The translations under genes and the position numbers were made by a program. From Rhizodiscina lignyota (lineage: Eukaryota; Ascomycota; Dothideomycetes; Aulographales; Rhizodiscinaceae): DNA of 64,000 bases. The notes beneath the pieces are model-generated. The model saw only the letters and a program-made list of their open reading frames with translations, was not told where the DNA came from and searched no databases. Of this stretch, positions 44,244 to 54,059 are shown piece after piece. The stretch lies in contig ML978125.1 in the NCBI GenBank assembly GCA_010015805.1, positions 1,550,001 to 1,614,000 of the forward strand, given 5' to 3'. How positions within the stretch are numbered: position 1 is the stretch's first letter; each line of letters opens with the position of its first letter.

Positions 44244-45096
44244 CTAAATGAGATGCTTCGACCTGTCGAATCTTGATCAGCAACAATTCTGGAATCTACA
44301 TTTCGATGAATAGTGACTAACCTAAAGTACGCCCGAAGGTAAATGATTTGCCAAGTACCCAAACTAACCAGCATTCCCATTGTGCCCAGCGCGAACCATT
44401 TTACGCGCTCATTTGTACTCTCGTTTGTATCACGCAGCTTCTGTTCTCGTCCCCTGAGATAGTCCATCTCGGAGACGATCTCGGCGACTACTTCTTCAAT
44501 TCGGCGCAGTTCGGTCTCGACAGGCTTGAGCTTCTCGCCAGCTTGTATCGCTGACCAGTCCTTCGCGTCAGCACCGATATCGATGTCGAGCTCAACGTGG
44601 CGTTGCATTGGGTTTGAAGTCGCATGTTCTGCGAGGGAATGCTATCAGTGCTTTCGTTCGCTATACGTGGAGCGCTTCGCGGGACGTACGCGCTGTGAGA
44701 ATATTCTCAAAGCACACATCAAACGCAGAATCCGCGTGAGAAGTAAAGGCATATCTGTTCTCGCCTGTGACATCCTTTGGCTTGCCATACTCGTTACCGA
44801 CGGCGTCCTTGATCTGCGCATTCCCTTACAGTTAGCTACTCTGCCGCTATGCGCAGACTCTTCGGATACAAATCCCAACTTACGTGCATATTGAGCGTCT
44901 GGCCATCTCCTCTCTCGCCGTCGATGATTGTTGCCACAACCACCAGCTGGTCCTTGGCCACGAAATTTCGTATGCAACGCTCATGCTTCGCGGACTCGTG
45001 TCCTGGGTGCGCCAGGATGTCGAACTTCAGGGCGAAGGAGAAAGGTATAAACAGGCAAAGGAGCAAGAAGCTCAAGGAATGCCTTAAGCGTTCCAT
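44244..45096 (-). CDS. ERV25: COPII p24 cargo receptor Erv25 (p24-delta family)
   Basis: Four exons on the minus strand, 45096-44884, 44813-44690, 44628-44322 and 44262-44244, give 220 residues. The final exon is 19 nt and encodes SKHLI plus stop, restoring the normal Erv25 end YFRSKHLI. Erv25 recruits cargo such as GPI proteins into ER-to-Golgi COPII vesicles with Emp24. Seen: signal peptide (about 1-23, [14 protein letters not shown]), GOLD domain ([54 protein letters not shown]), coiled coil ([20 protein letters not shown]), one membrane span (about 192-213, [21 protein letters not shown]) and a short cytoplasmic tail. The ATG at 45096 puts the signal first; an in-frame codon at 45171 does not. 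Introns 70, 61 and 59 bp. Divergent from TRM4. Confidence 0.93.
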
Positions 45097-45476
45097 GGTC
45101 TCTGTTGTTGTGGATAATAGGGGAGCTCGCGCGACCTCTGGCTTGAAGCTCTTTCGTGTCCTCACTTTCACTCCAAATTCGGGCGCTTAGCCTAAAAGGG
45201 CCTTAGCACCACCAAAGTGATGTGCACCTGCACCTCGTAAATATTCAATCGCGCTGGAAACTATCAGCCGCACAACCTCAAAATCTACATCTTCGGAGGG
45301 ATTGCGTCTTTTCCATCTCTGTAAGGCTCTATTATCTACATTGCGATCTAATATTTCTATTTTATGCCAGCTTTAGGGCTCTCTGCAAATTAGGTACTCT
45401 AGGCTCGCACCCCAACACCTCGATGTCCATCGAGCTTCACACGATCTCCCATCAGTAATATTGGCGATCTTCCACC
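45097..45476. promoter_or_regulatory. Bidirectional promoter ERV25 / TRM4
   Basis: 380 bp between two divergent starts, so short that the two genes probably share promoter sequence. No clear TATA box on either side. A plus-strand frame at 45222-45458 has no domain. Confidence 0.45.
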
Positions 45477-48400
45477 ATGGGGAAAAGGGGACGTGGAAAG
45501 GTAAGCCTCCTTGGCTGCCGGTAACAAGCGCAATTGCTCATGCTCTCATAGTTTCGAGGCGGAGGTGGTAGAGGTGGAGGACGTGGTGGAGGACAGTGGT
45601 CAACTCGCCCCGCGCATTACCCAGAGCTCCAGAAGAAGAACGACACACTCGAGAAATACTACGATGAGCTTGGTATTGTGCCACTGGATGAAAGAGACGA
45701 GTTCTGGGAGTGTTTAAGAAGGGAACTACCGAACAGCTTTCGCTTCTGTGGATCAAAGGGCCATGCACTCGCTGTACAAGAACGACTCATCAATCACTAC
45801 ATCCCTCAAATAACCTCTGTCGAGTACAACGAGGAGCTCGTCGACCCTCCAAAACAAATCGAATGGTTCCCCGGCAAGCTCGCATGGCAAATGACGACAC
45901 CGAAAAATGTCGTGCGCAAATTTCCGCCCTTCCGCTCGTTTCAAAATTTCCTAGTCTCGGAGACAGCAGTTGGAAACATAAGCAGGCAGGAAATAGTGAG
46001 CATGGTGCCGCCTCTCTTCATGGACATCAAGCCGGGCATGACAGTCTTGGACATGTGTGCAGCGCCGGGGAGCAAGACGGCTCAGTTGATTGAGATGATA
46101 CACGGTGGGGAGGAAGCAAGAGCCAGAAAGGTGTTGAAGAATATAGCCAAGCAAGAAGGCCGAGAGCTCAGTCCGGACGGGATGGAAATTGAGCTCGAAA
46201 AGGAGGAAGCTGAAACCGAGGATGACTACTCGGACGACGGCCGATCAACAGGGCTATTGGTCGCCAACGATGTCGAGTACAGGCGCGCTCAGATGTTGGT
46301 GCATCAGGTCAAACGGCTGAACTCTCCCAATATCGTGGTTATGAATCATGACGCGACAATGTTCCCATCCATCAAAATCGTTCAGGGATCTGACGGCAGG
46401 CCTGGAAGGTATCTGAAGTTCGACCGTATTCTCGCTGATGTGCCGTGCTCTGGTGACGGCACTGCGCGCAAAAACCCGAATATCTGGAAAGACTGGGTAC
46501 CAGGCAATGGTATAGGCCTACACACCATTCAAGTTCGCATTCTCGTCCGAGCTTTGCAGATGCTCAAAGTTGGCGGTCGAGTTGTATACTCCACCTGCAG
46601 CTTAAACCCGATTGAGAATGAGGCGGTGGTTGCATCAGCCATTGAGCGATGTGGTGGGACTGAGAAGGTGCAGATCATTGACTGCAGTAAGGACATAGCA
46701 GGCCTGCAGAGAAGACCTGGAATGCAATCGTGGAAAGTAATGGACAGGAACTTGAAGTTCTGGACATGGGACGAGCTCGACCGGGCAAGGGAATCGACGG
46801 TGCCTGAAGGCGCTGAAAAGCTTACGGAAAGTCACTTCCCACCTTCCGAAGACCAACAGATACGGCTTGAGCGGTGTATGAGGGTCTACCCGCACCTGCA
46901 AGATACTGGCGGCTTCTTCATCTGTGTACTAGAGAAGCAGACTGAAATCCGAGCGAAACCGGAGAATGAGACCAAAAAGGCTCAGCCTAGCAGTGTAGCA
47001 GTGGCAGTCGTGGACGAGATCGAGGCCAGAGCGGAGAACGGCGAGGATATGTCGAAGCTACCGAAACTGGAATCCCTGGAAGAGATTATGCCGTACGAAA
47101 ACACATCCATAGATCAAGGGAATGCGCCGGCCGCCGCACGCCAAAATAGAGCTAACACTCCTGGTCAAGATACTCGAGAGAGTCCTATCCTCAAACGCAA
47201 GGTTGAGGATGATCCCGAAACAGGTGAACCGGTGAAGAAATTCAAGTTTGAGGATCCTCGTATGGAACATTTCCCGCCGCCACCATCTGTCCAACTGCTG
47301 GAAAATGGCGAGGCGAATGGCCAAGTCTCCACCGCTCATGAATTTGTTTCGAAGAAGAAATCGAATCAACCATACGAAGAGCCTTTCAAGTATCTCGACC
47401 CATCCAATCCGGTGCTTGAAGATATCTTCAAGTTCTATCAGCTTCCCGAACGCTTCCCTCGCGATCGCTTTATGGTCCGCAATGCCGATGGCCTGCCTGT
47501 CAAGGCTATTTACTATACAGCAGTCCTCCCCCGCACGATCCTTCAGCTTAACGAAGGTAAGGGCATGAAATTTGTCCATGGTGGCGTAAAGATGTTTGTC
47601 AAGCAGGATGCGCAAGGGCAAGATATCTGCAGATGGCGCATCCAAAGCGAGGGCCTGCCAATCATAGAAGGCTGGGTCGGCGAAGAGCGAGTAGTGAGAT
47701 GCTGGAAGAGAACGACGCTGCACAAGATGCTGAAAGAGATGTTTCCAAAGGTAGCTCAGGATGGCTGGAAGGATTTGGGCGAGATTGGTGATCCAGTGAG
47801 GGATCTAGGTATGGGGTGTTGCGTGTTGAGGGTTGAGCGGTCCGACGAAGAAGATGGATTCAAGTGAGTTGGCATCTCCAAATTCCGTCGAGTTGAATTT
47901 GACGCATTACAGAGAGCGCATGGCGCTGCCCATGTGGAAGAGTATGGCCTCTGTAAACCTGATGATGCCGAAAGAAGAGCGGAAAGCCATGCTCCTCCGC
48001 CTGTTCAACGACTCCTCAGAGCTCATAGACCACAGCCAGATTATCAAGGCTCCACGATCCTCACCTGGCAAGACAAACGGAGCGGCGAGCAGCAAGAGCC
48101 AATCTACACGAATACGAAATTCTTCGTCGCCTGACCCAGAGGGTGACAACATCGTCCCTGCTGACAATGATACTGAAAGAGCGCAAAATACATCTCCTCA
48201 AGAGTACCCCGAACCCGTTGCAGCAGCTGACAATGATACTGAGAGAGCGCGGAATACATCTCTTCAAGAGTACCCAGAACCCGTTGCAGCAGCTGACAAT
48301 GATACGGAGAGAGCGCGGAATACATCTCTTCAAGCGTACCCCGAACCCGTTGCAGCAGATGGTGCAGAAGGTCTGAAAGTCATATCTGCGGATGACGATG

Positions 48401-48576
48401 TCGACATGGAGGAGGGTGGGGTTTCATTGGACGGGTATTTGGGCGACGATGAGCCTGGAAAGAAGATGCCAACGGAGGAAGACTATCTACAGGCGGAAGA
48501 TATGGTTCTTGGCGAGAAGCAGAACCAAAAGGACCAGTTGGAGCAGACTGCTCCAGGCGTCACCGACGAGGCATAA
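45477..48576 (+). CDS. NCL1: tRNA (cytosine-5-)-methyltransferase Trm4/Ncl1 (NSUN2 family)
   Basis: Three exons, 45477-45500, 45552-47863 and 47913-48576 (introns 51 and 49 bp), give 999 residues. The 24-nt first exon encodes MGKRGRGK, continuing into a Gly/Arg-rich FRGGGGRGGGRGGG. Trm4 forms 5-methylcytosine in tRNAs, mainly in the nucleus. Seen: PUA-like start, SAM motif LDMCAAPGSKTAQLIEMIHG (about 122-141), motif IV ADVPCSGDGTARKNPNIW with the releasing Cys, and motif VI VYSTCSLNPIENEAVV with the catalytic Cys. The second splice joins GCCVLRVE...DGFK to ERMALPMWKSMASVNLMMP, the conserved family C-terminus. After that comes an acidic extension (about 830-999) with three 22-residue tandem repeats. 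Much longer than yeast Trm4 (684). Confidence 0.92.
48161..48358 (+). repeat. Three 66-bp tandem repeats in the TRM4 C-terminus
   Basis: Units start at 48161, 48227 and 48293 with GCTGACAATGATAC. Each encodes ADNDTERAxNTSxQxYPEPVAA (22 residues), and the three differ at a handful of bases. The period is a multiple of three, so copy-number change would keep the frame. Confidence 0.85.
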
Positions 48577-49044
48577 TGCATCTATTTGCAGTGTGCTTGG
48601 AGGCCGTTTGCAGTTGCTCCAATTCTGACATGGGACGGTCAAGCGGATTGGCATAAAAGTTCGTATTGTCGGCAGCGGCTTCGAGTTTAGTGGGATTCAA
48701 TCTTGCCTCCCGTCAGCTAGAGATGAACAGGTCACTTTTTCGATTTCTTTTTTCCCTTCTACTCACGAGAACATGAGGCAATGCATTTGAAAGAGGGAAT
48801 GGTTAGCAAAGTCAAATGCAATGGGCCTTGAATGCACCGTCTTTCTCGTGAGTAGCATACAAAACTTGAAGAAAGCTCAATGATAAAATCAGTGCTCAAA
48901 ATGTGTTCCCCGCTGTCTTTAAAGTTCACTTTTTCTTTCGTTCCGCCGCCTTAGCTTTCTTCCTCCGACTCCTTGACAAAGCATACTCAAGAGTAGAGAG
49001 AGACAAGAAGGGTGATGAAGACCGAACCATCTCCAACCTGTAAT
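48577..49044. other. Convergent intergenic region with an inverted-repeat element
   Basis: Between the stop codons of TRM4 (plus) and the secreted Cys-rich gene (minus). It contains the 97 bp inverted-repeat structure at 48759-48855, listed separately. No gene recognised. Confidence 0.5.
48759..48855. repeat. 97-bp inverted-repeat element (perfect 13-bp ends)
   Basis: Left end CTACTCACGAGAA (48759-48771) and right end TTCTCGTGAGTAG (48843-48855) are exact reverse complements. A second inner pair, AATGCATTTGA (48780-48790) and TCAAATGCAAT (48812-48822), matches at 10 of 11 bases. No obvious target-site duplication flanks it. It could be a tiny MITE or a hairpin working in 3'-end formation of two converging transcripts. 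Confidence 0.6.
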
Positions 49045-49803
49045 CTAAGCTCCATATCCGTATGCGCTTGGACTTGGGCTGCACACTGGTAGCGTCGTAG
49101 TCCAGACCTCCGTGATGTGAGTGGTGCAAGGAATTTCCTGTATGGTGGCACTCTCAATTAGCTGGGCCTTTCCCATCCGATCTCTCTCCTACGATACGTA
49201 CCGGTCCATGGCCTTCTTGCACGGGCACATAGTTTAGCGTGCATCCAGCACAGTCTGTGTACACAGGCACTGTCATCGTAGAGGAATACTCAGTGCAGGT
49301 CTTCCCGAGAGCCTGGAAATGCGGCCGAAGCGGGACGTCCTTCGTACAAGGAGTGGGAGCGGGAGCGGCAGCTTTGGCATCACGAGCTTTAAAGGTAGGT
49401 GAAGCAGCACATTCAAAGTCGGTGGTAGTGGTTATGGGCAGTGTGGCAATGTCTGTCGGAATGCACTCGGGCCCCTTTTCGGATGGGCGTTAGATTGGGT
49501 TCAATAGAGGCAGAGAGAGTGGACTCACAACGCCAAAGAAATGCGGGACATCGAAGACGTCGAGGGTACAGCCTCCGCAATCAACTGAGGACGTGACAGT
49601 GACTGTCGTCTCGTACTGGGTGCAACCGAAGTGAGCGCTTTCGAAGACAGTGGTGGTGCATGCCGGCGCGTCTTCAACAGTTGGGAACGCGGATCTAGAA
49701 AACATTGTAAGATTGAATTGCGAAAACTGAGTCGAAACCCTTTCTTAACATACCCAGACAAAGCCCAGAAGAGCGCAGGGAAGATAATTTTAAGAGCCTG
49801 CAT
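49045..49803 (-). CDS. Small secreted cysteine-rich protein with a duplicated C-GC motif
   Basis: Four exons on the minus strand, 49803-49754, 49694-49529, 49474-49202 and 49137-49045, give 193 residues; introns 59, 54 and 64 bp. Residues 1-16 are a signal peptide (MQALKIIFPALFWALS). The mature protein has two related units: FGCTQYETTVTV...DCGGCTLDV (about 40-65) and KTCTEYSSTMTV...DCAGCTLNY (about 130-155), suggesting an internal duplication. The protein is rich in Thr and Pro between them and ends in CSPSPSAYGYGA. No known domain recognised; similar Thr/Cys-rich secreted proteins are common in Pezizomycotina, with some at the cell wall. All four splices are needed to keep the frame, and each uses good sites (GTATGT, GTGAGT, GTACGT donors). 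Convergent with TRM4. Confidence 0.75.
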
Positions 49804-50745
49804 CTTGTCTGTGAAACCCAGAAAGTGATGTAGCCTGTAGGTGCTTTGTCGTAGAGTGAATTATATGATCTGATCTTTGTCCAGTAAGATACTGTATCGA
49901 TTGATGTATCAGAAGTCCTTCTTTGAATAACTCTAAAGAGATTGAACTTGAACTTGAAGGTTCGAAAGCCTTTATATGCTCTAGATACTCCTTGCTCTTC
50001 GTGTAACTTTGAAGGTACCTACTCCAGCTGAAAGGAAGCCGCGACCCAAATCCCGCGCACTTCAACTCATCAGGAATCAATTCCGCGCGATTTCGGCACC
50101 AATTAATCTCTTCTTACTCCGGGTCGTAAAGCCTTCTTTTCCGCCTACCCTTTTAACATTATGTTTCACAAGATTATCCAGCTCCGACGCGGCTGGAAGT
50201 CACACGATGCACAAGTACGAACTATGCCGGCGACGATAGTCATTGTTGTAGCCCGAAGCTTACGCAAACGATACTTCACTTGTACGATTTGCCTTCCAAA
50301 GGAGTACAGAAAATGCTTAAACACGACGAAGCATTGTCAAAGGAGTACAAGCATCACGTGGAGGATTTACATGGGGAAGCAAAGATCACGCATGGGATAC
50401 GAGACCAGGTCACACACAGTGAAGAAGATTTTGGGATTGTCAGTCTCCCATTGTGAAGAAATTTGTTGGATTCGAAGGATTGCTATCTCTTTGAGAGAAT
50501 CCAAGCCCAAGAATCTCTTCAGGCCTCCCCTTGTTCCTTCACAATGATGCTCTTGGGATCCCTGAACCGTTCACAGTATCTTTTCCCTCCCCAGGCATTG
50601 TCAACGTCAAGGAAAGTCGTCATGTCGTAGTGCCTTCCAGGTAGGCTGATTTACTTCACTGGATTTCTGGACGCGACTGAAAGTTAGCCGACCGTGTGGG
50701 AAAGTGGCAGCGAAGGTGTGTTCATACTGTACAGCTTCTTCGGCC
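49804..50745. other. Intergenic, 0.9 kb, with an open but unassigned frame
   Basis: Between two small genes on the minus strand. The plus-strand frame at 50157-50456 is listed separately. The part next to 49804 should hold the promoter of the secreted-protein gene. Nothing else recognised. Confidence 0.4.
50157..50456 (+). CDS. Possible exon of a small cysteine-containing protein
   Basis: An open frame of 99 codons, from after a TAA at 50154 to the TGA ending at 50456, has no ATG near its start but reads like protein: TRCTSTNYAGDDSHCCSPKL, LHLYDLPSKGVQKMLKHDEA, LSKEYKHHVEDLHGEAK and HSEEDFGIVSLPL. It has three cysteines. An ATG at 50161 in another frame (MFHKIIQLRRG) might be joined by an intron I cannot place. 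It could be the second exon of a gene with a tiny first exon, like the gene at 50746-51098, or a decayed gene. Confidence 0.3.
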   Translation, partial: HYVSQDYPAPTRLEVTRCTSTNYAGDDSHCCSPKLTQTILHLYDLPSKGVQKMLKHDEALSKEYKHHVEDLHGEAKITHGIRDQVTHSEEDFGIVSLPL

Positions 50746-51098
50746 TCAAGCTCTGTTCCATCTGGCGTTGATCCGTGCTTGGATCTGGTCCGCACCGCAT
50801 CGAAAGCATGGAGCCCAGATATCGTGGTGAAGATCTTCATCGGTATAGTATGCGGAGAGCTCGCAGAATGTTCCTCCGCAATCTGTGAAGGCTGCCTGAA
50901 TACGCATACGTCCGCGCAGCTGCTCCGGGTAAGCGTATACTGTTGCATTAGGTGGAGCATAGGGACAGTACGTCATCGTGTTGAGGAAGTGGATACAGCC
51001 GCAGGCGTAGTGACGGGGTCGGTCTGAAATCATGTAGAGCGGGTTAACGTAGTTCTAACCTTCAAAAATACACCATAGGGTAACTAACAAATGCACAT
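50746..51098 (-). CDS. Small cysteine-rich protein, no signal peptide
   Basis: Two exons, 51098-51089 (10 nt, MCI plus one base) and 51023-50746, joined across a 65 bp intron (GTTAGT donor, TTTCAG acceptor), give 95 residues. A TATA box (TATAAAAG, 51200-51193 on the minus strand) lies about 100 bases upstream. The product MCIYRPRHYACGCIHFLNTM continues with TYCPYAPPN, FTDCGGTFCELS and WAPCFRCG: nine cysteines in 95 residues. Short proteins starting MC(I/V/L) with a ACGC-type motif are recurrent in Pezizomycotina, and the tiny first exon is a feature I associate with them. Function unknown; cysteine pairing suggests metal binding or an unusual fold in the cytosol. The 3' end may differ: a 43 bp intron near 50759-50801 would change the tail to another open frame ending at 50607. 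Confidence 0.5.
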
Positions 51099-51984
51099 TG
51101 CTGATCTTCGAGATTTGATTCGACAGCAGTAGTTGTGTTTGTTGACGGGAGTGTGTGCGAAACAGTATGAAAACGATGAGAAGGTTCAGTGACTTTTATA
51201 CTCCAGTGAGCTAAGCGCGCTCGATTGTTGATGCCTTGTCAAAGCTTTGGCGCTGAACTTGAAAAGCTTAACACCCTCGAAGGTGACAGTAGAGTTGGCC
51301 ACCGGACAAGCTGCAGGGCCTAAGGCTAAACAGATATTTCACTTCGATATAAGGTAAGTAGGACTATCTCTGAAAGCTTAGTTCTACCTTCGTCAGAGTT
51401 CACTGTGACAAAAAAAAAAAATCCTACGCTTCGTTGCTTGTAGAGGCTGTATGCCATAGACTTCATAATTGTTCAATACTGCAGATAACTTGTGACCTTC
51501 GAGATATTCTAAGAGGAGAACGGTATCAAAAAAGATACTCCATCAATAAAATGGAAAGCATGAGAAAGTTATCTCCGATTTAAACGACACAGACGGTCGT
51601 AGTAGCTATACTAACGAGTAAGCCGTTTTTCAATCCCGCTTAATAGACAAAAAAAACCGGAGTAGCACACCTTCTATCTCCTCCACACTAAAACATCTCT
51701 CGAATGTTGACTGATTATAGCACTTTCGCTGATCTGGGTCTTCCACCAAAACACATGCTACAAACCCTTCTCGCCAACTGTAGTTCTCTGACGAGAGACC
51801 ATCGACCCCTACCCATTCGTTAGAGTGTCCAGAATATGTTTTTGGTTGAGCCGATTGAGCCGATTTTGATGCGTTAGACACTCCAACTGATACAAATGGC
51901 CTTTGTTGAGAGCCATATGCGCAAAGTCGTAGACTGTAACACCGAAGTGATGCCTGGCTGTATGTATCTGGAGATGCTATATTC
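51099..51984. other. Intergenic, 0.9 kb, with one repeat copy
   Basis: Between the start of the small Cys-rich gene and the 3' end of the MFS gene, both on the minus strand. It contains dispersed repeat copy 3 (about 51290-51510) with a run of 12 A. A 188-codon minus frame at 51630-52196 overlaps the MFS gene in another frame and is chance. Confidence 0.45.
51290..51510 (+). repeat. Dispersed short repeat, copy 3
   Basis: Shares with the 34 kb copy, in the same order: GTTGGCCACC/GTTGGCGGCC at the front, AAGGTAAG, TATCTCTGAAAGCT, a homopolymer run, CTTGTAGAGG, GTTCAATACTGCA, and CCTTCGAG. Same orientation as the other copies. About 220 bp, no open frame. Confidence 0.5.
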
Positions 51985-53439
51985 TCATCCGAGCTCGATA
52001 GCGAAGCGACGCCTGATCCGTTCACCAAAGAAGTAGAACAGCAACGGAGCTGGACTGAGTGCGAGAGAAATAAAGCCAAACACGCTGATGCCCCAGCCAT
52101 AACCAAGATCCTTGAAGAGCTTCGGTGCGAAGAGTGGAACGACACCCCCAACCAGTGAGCGAAATACAGCGCCAGCAGCAATGGCAGAAGCGGCATACTT
52201 CTCGAAAGAGTCGATGTAATAGTTCTGGACGGTGTTCATAATCATGACTTGGCCAATGCCATACGGAAACGTGGCAATAATTGTTGCAGGCCAGGCTACT
52301 TGATATTCGACTGTCCATGCGAACCAGAAGAGTCCAATAGGAACGAAGATGGCGCCGATGTTGGCCAGGGGGAGCCTGTATTCAGGCTTTGGGATACCGT
52401 CGTGCTTTGCCGTCAGCTTCTTGTAAACCCAGTCGATACGCGGGACCAGGAACCACACGGCAAAGAGAAAGCCAAGCCCAGGCCCAAGATACATGAGGCC
52501 GACTTGTTCTGTATTGAAGTGGTATGGTTCGCCAGAGTAAATGTCTTGCATGTTGGTGTAGAGACTGTACGTCGTGCTGAAGAGCAAGGCTTGGTATATT
52601 GCCATCGTCATCACGATAGGCTGCATCAATATCCTCAGTGGCCGATAGAGAGATCTCAGGACTTTCAAATAGAGTGGTCTCGGGTCTTCGCCTTCGTATC
52701 GGTATTTGTTTGGCCCTTCGGCCTGCTCGAATCTCCGCTTTCGCCAGTTAAGGATCATTGGCGCGTATGTCTCTCTCAGGAAGATGTAGCCTGCGAAAGT
52801 ATTTGTCGCACATATGACGGCCACGATCCAGAAGATCCACCGCCAGCCAAGACGTTGCACTATCACACCACCGAGAAGAGGGCCGATAGTTGGACCGAGT
52901 AGTGGTCCTAATAGATACCATCCAAAGACGCCAGCACGTTCGCCTGGCTCAAACATGTCGCTGATGGTGCCGCCGCCATTAGCGATGCCGATACTTCCAA
53001 AGAATCCAGCGATTGTTCGAAGCGCAAGAAGCGTGGCAATGCTTGGCGACAGAGCGGTAGGTATCTGAAGTAGGGTGAACATGCTAAAGCACACCATGTA
53101 CAGTCGTCTTCGACCAAACGTCTCCGACATTGGAGCAAGAATGAGTGGGCCGATGCCCAGAAAGACCACGAAGCCCGTCGTTGCGCCAATGACGGTGGAG
53201 GTGTCCGTTCCAAGGTCATCGGCGATCTCTTGGATACCGGGAGTGAACATTGAGCTTGCGAGTGGGCTAAGAATCGACATCGATGCAATGACTGCCACAT
53301 TTGCTAGCTTCTGGCTTCTCTTCCAAGCTCGTGGGTTCTCTGGATCTTCTTTGCTGAGATACAGGAGCTCTCGGTCATCTTGCTCTTCTGAAGAGCCATT
53401 GCCTAGAAGCGGTGACCGCTCATCAGCATGCGGCGGCAT
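51985..53439 (-). CDS. MFS drug:proton antiporter (DHA1 family)
   Basis: One exon, 484 residues from the ATG at 53439. Twelve-span plasma-membrane exporter of the DHA1 multidrug/polyamine type. Seen: cytoplasmic N-terminus with the typical DPENPRAWKRSQK (about 32-44), span 1 at about 48-70, motif A-like APMSETFGRRRLYMV (about 103-117), GFFGSIGIANGGGTISDMF (span 4-5; compare family motif with G-x-x-GG), motif C-like LLGPLLGPTIGPLLGG (about 176-191), LGWRWIFWIVAV (about 197-208), RETYAPMILNWRKRR (about 224-238), a second half from about 275, and a PYGIGQVMIMNTVQNYYID stretch conserved in fungal members. Basic C-terminal end ERIRRRFAIELG. Substrate not predictable; transporters of this group move drugs, polyamines or toxins. 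No secondary-metabolite cluster lies beside it. Confidence 0.88.
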   Translation of the reverse strand: MPPHADERSPLLGNGSSEEQDDRELLYLSKEDPENPRAWKRSQKLANVAVIASMSILSPLASSMFTPGIQEIADDLGTDTSTVIGATTGFVVFLGIGPLILAPMSETFGRRRLYMVCFSMFTLLQIPTALSPSIATLLALRTIAGFFGSIGIANGGGTISDMFEPGERAGVFGWYLLGPLLGPTIGPLLGGVIVQRLGWRWIFWIVAVICATNTFAGYIFLRETYAPMILNWRKRRFEQAEGPNKYRYEGEDPRPLYLKVLRSLYRPLRILMQPIVMTMAIYQALLFSTTYSLYTNMQDIYSGEPYHFNTEQVGLMYLGPGLGFLFAVWFLVPRIDWVYKKLTAKHDGIPKPEYRLPLANIGAIFVPIGLFWFAWTVEYQVAWPATIIATFPYGIGQVMIMNTVQNYYIDSFEKYAASAIAAGAVFRSLVGGVVPLFAPKLFKDLGYGWGISVFGFISLALSPAPLLFYFFGERIRRRFAIELG

Positions 53440-54059
53440 ATCGACGAAGCTTCAAAGCTTTCTGCTCGCTTGGTTGCAGTCCAGATTGTGACGATGACAG
53501 TTCAGGCGGTGTGGCACGAGACCTTTGCCAGGTCAATCAGCGGACAGATCGAACGAGTAACAGACAAGCTAACAGTGCATACCGTCCCTATAGAACAGAG
53601 GACAGGTATACCTGCATCACCAGCTCGTAGAGAAAGAGATTGAAATGATTATTGAACATTGCGACGTGTGGCTACCGGGTCTCTTTGAGCGCGTCTTACC
53701 ACATGGCCTGTGACACGATACCGAGTGAAGTCAAATCCATGACGTCGTCTGGAAAATCTCACGTCCCGTTCCGATGTCGAAAACGGCAGAGACCCCTGAG
53801 AATCGGAACAAAGGCAAATATAGTCAACCCAAAGTATTTAATTTTATTATTTACAGGTCTTTTAACCCAAAGAGTCTTGGAGGCCCAGCAGAGCCTGAAG
53901 ACATAGAAGGTTACACTGAGTGTGCCCCTCAGCACGAGCCTTCGCCAGACGCCAACGCTCTACTCATAAGACTTCTCCGTATGATATGATGATGATGCAA
54001 ATACTGGTCGAAAGGACTAATTACTGTAACATTGTCATCTTCATTGACTCGTGCCATTT
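53440..54059. other. Intergenic, 0.6 kb
   Basis: Upstream of the MFS gene and downstream of AMD1, both minus. AT-rich near 53815-53865. Nothing recognised beyond the MFS promoter that must lie here. Confidence 0.4.

Noticed and set aside
51630-52196. 188-codon minus frame overlapping the MFS gene end
   Set aside because: Alternate frame of the MFS gene with hydrophobic start caused by overlap; no start context or domain.
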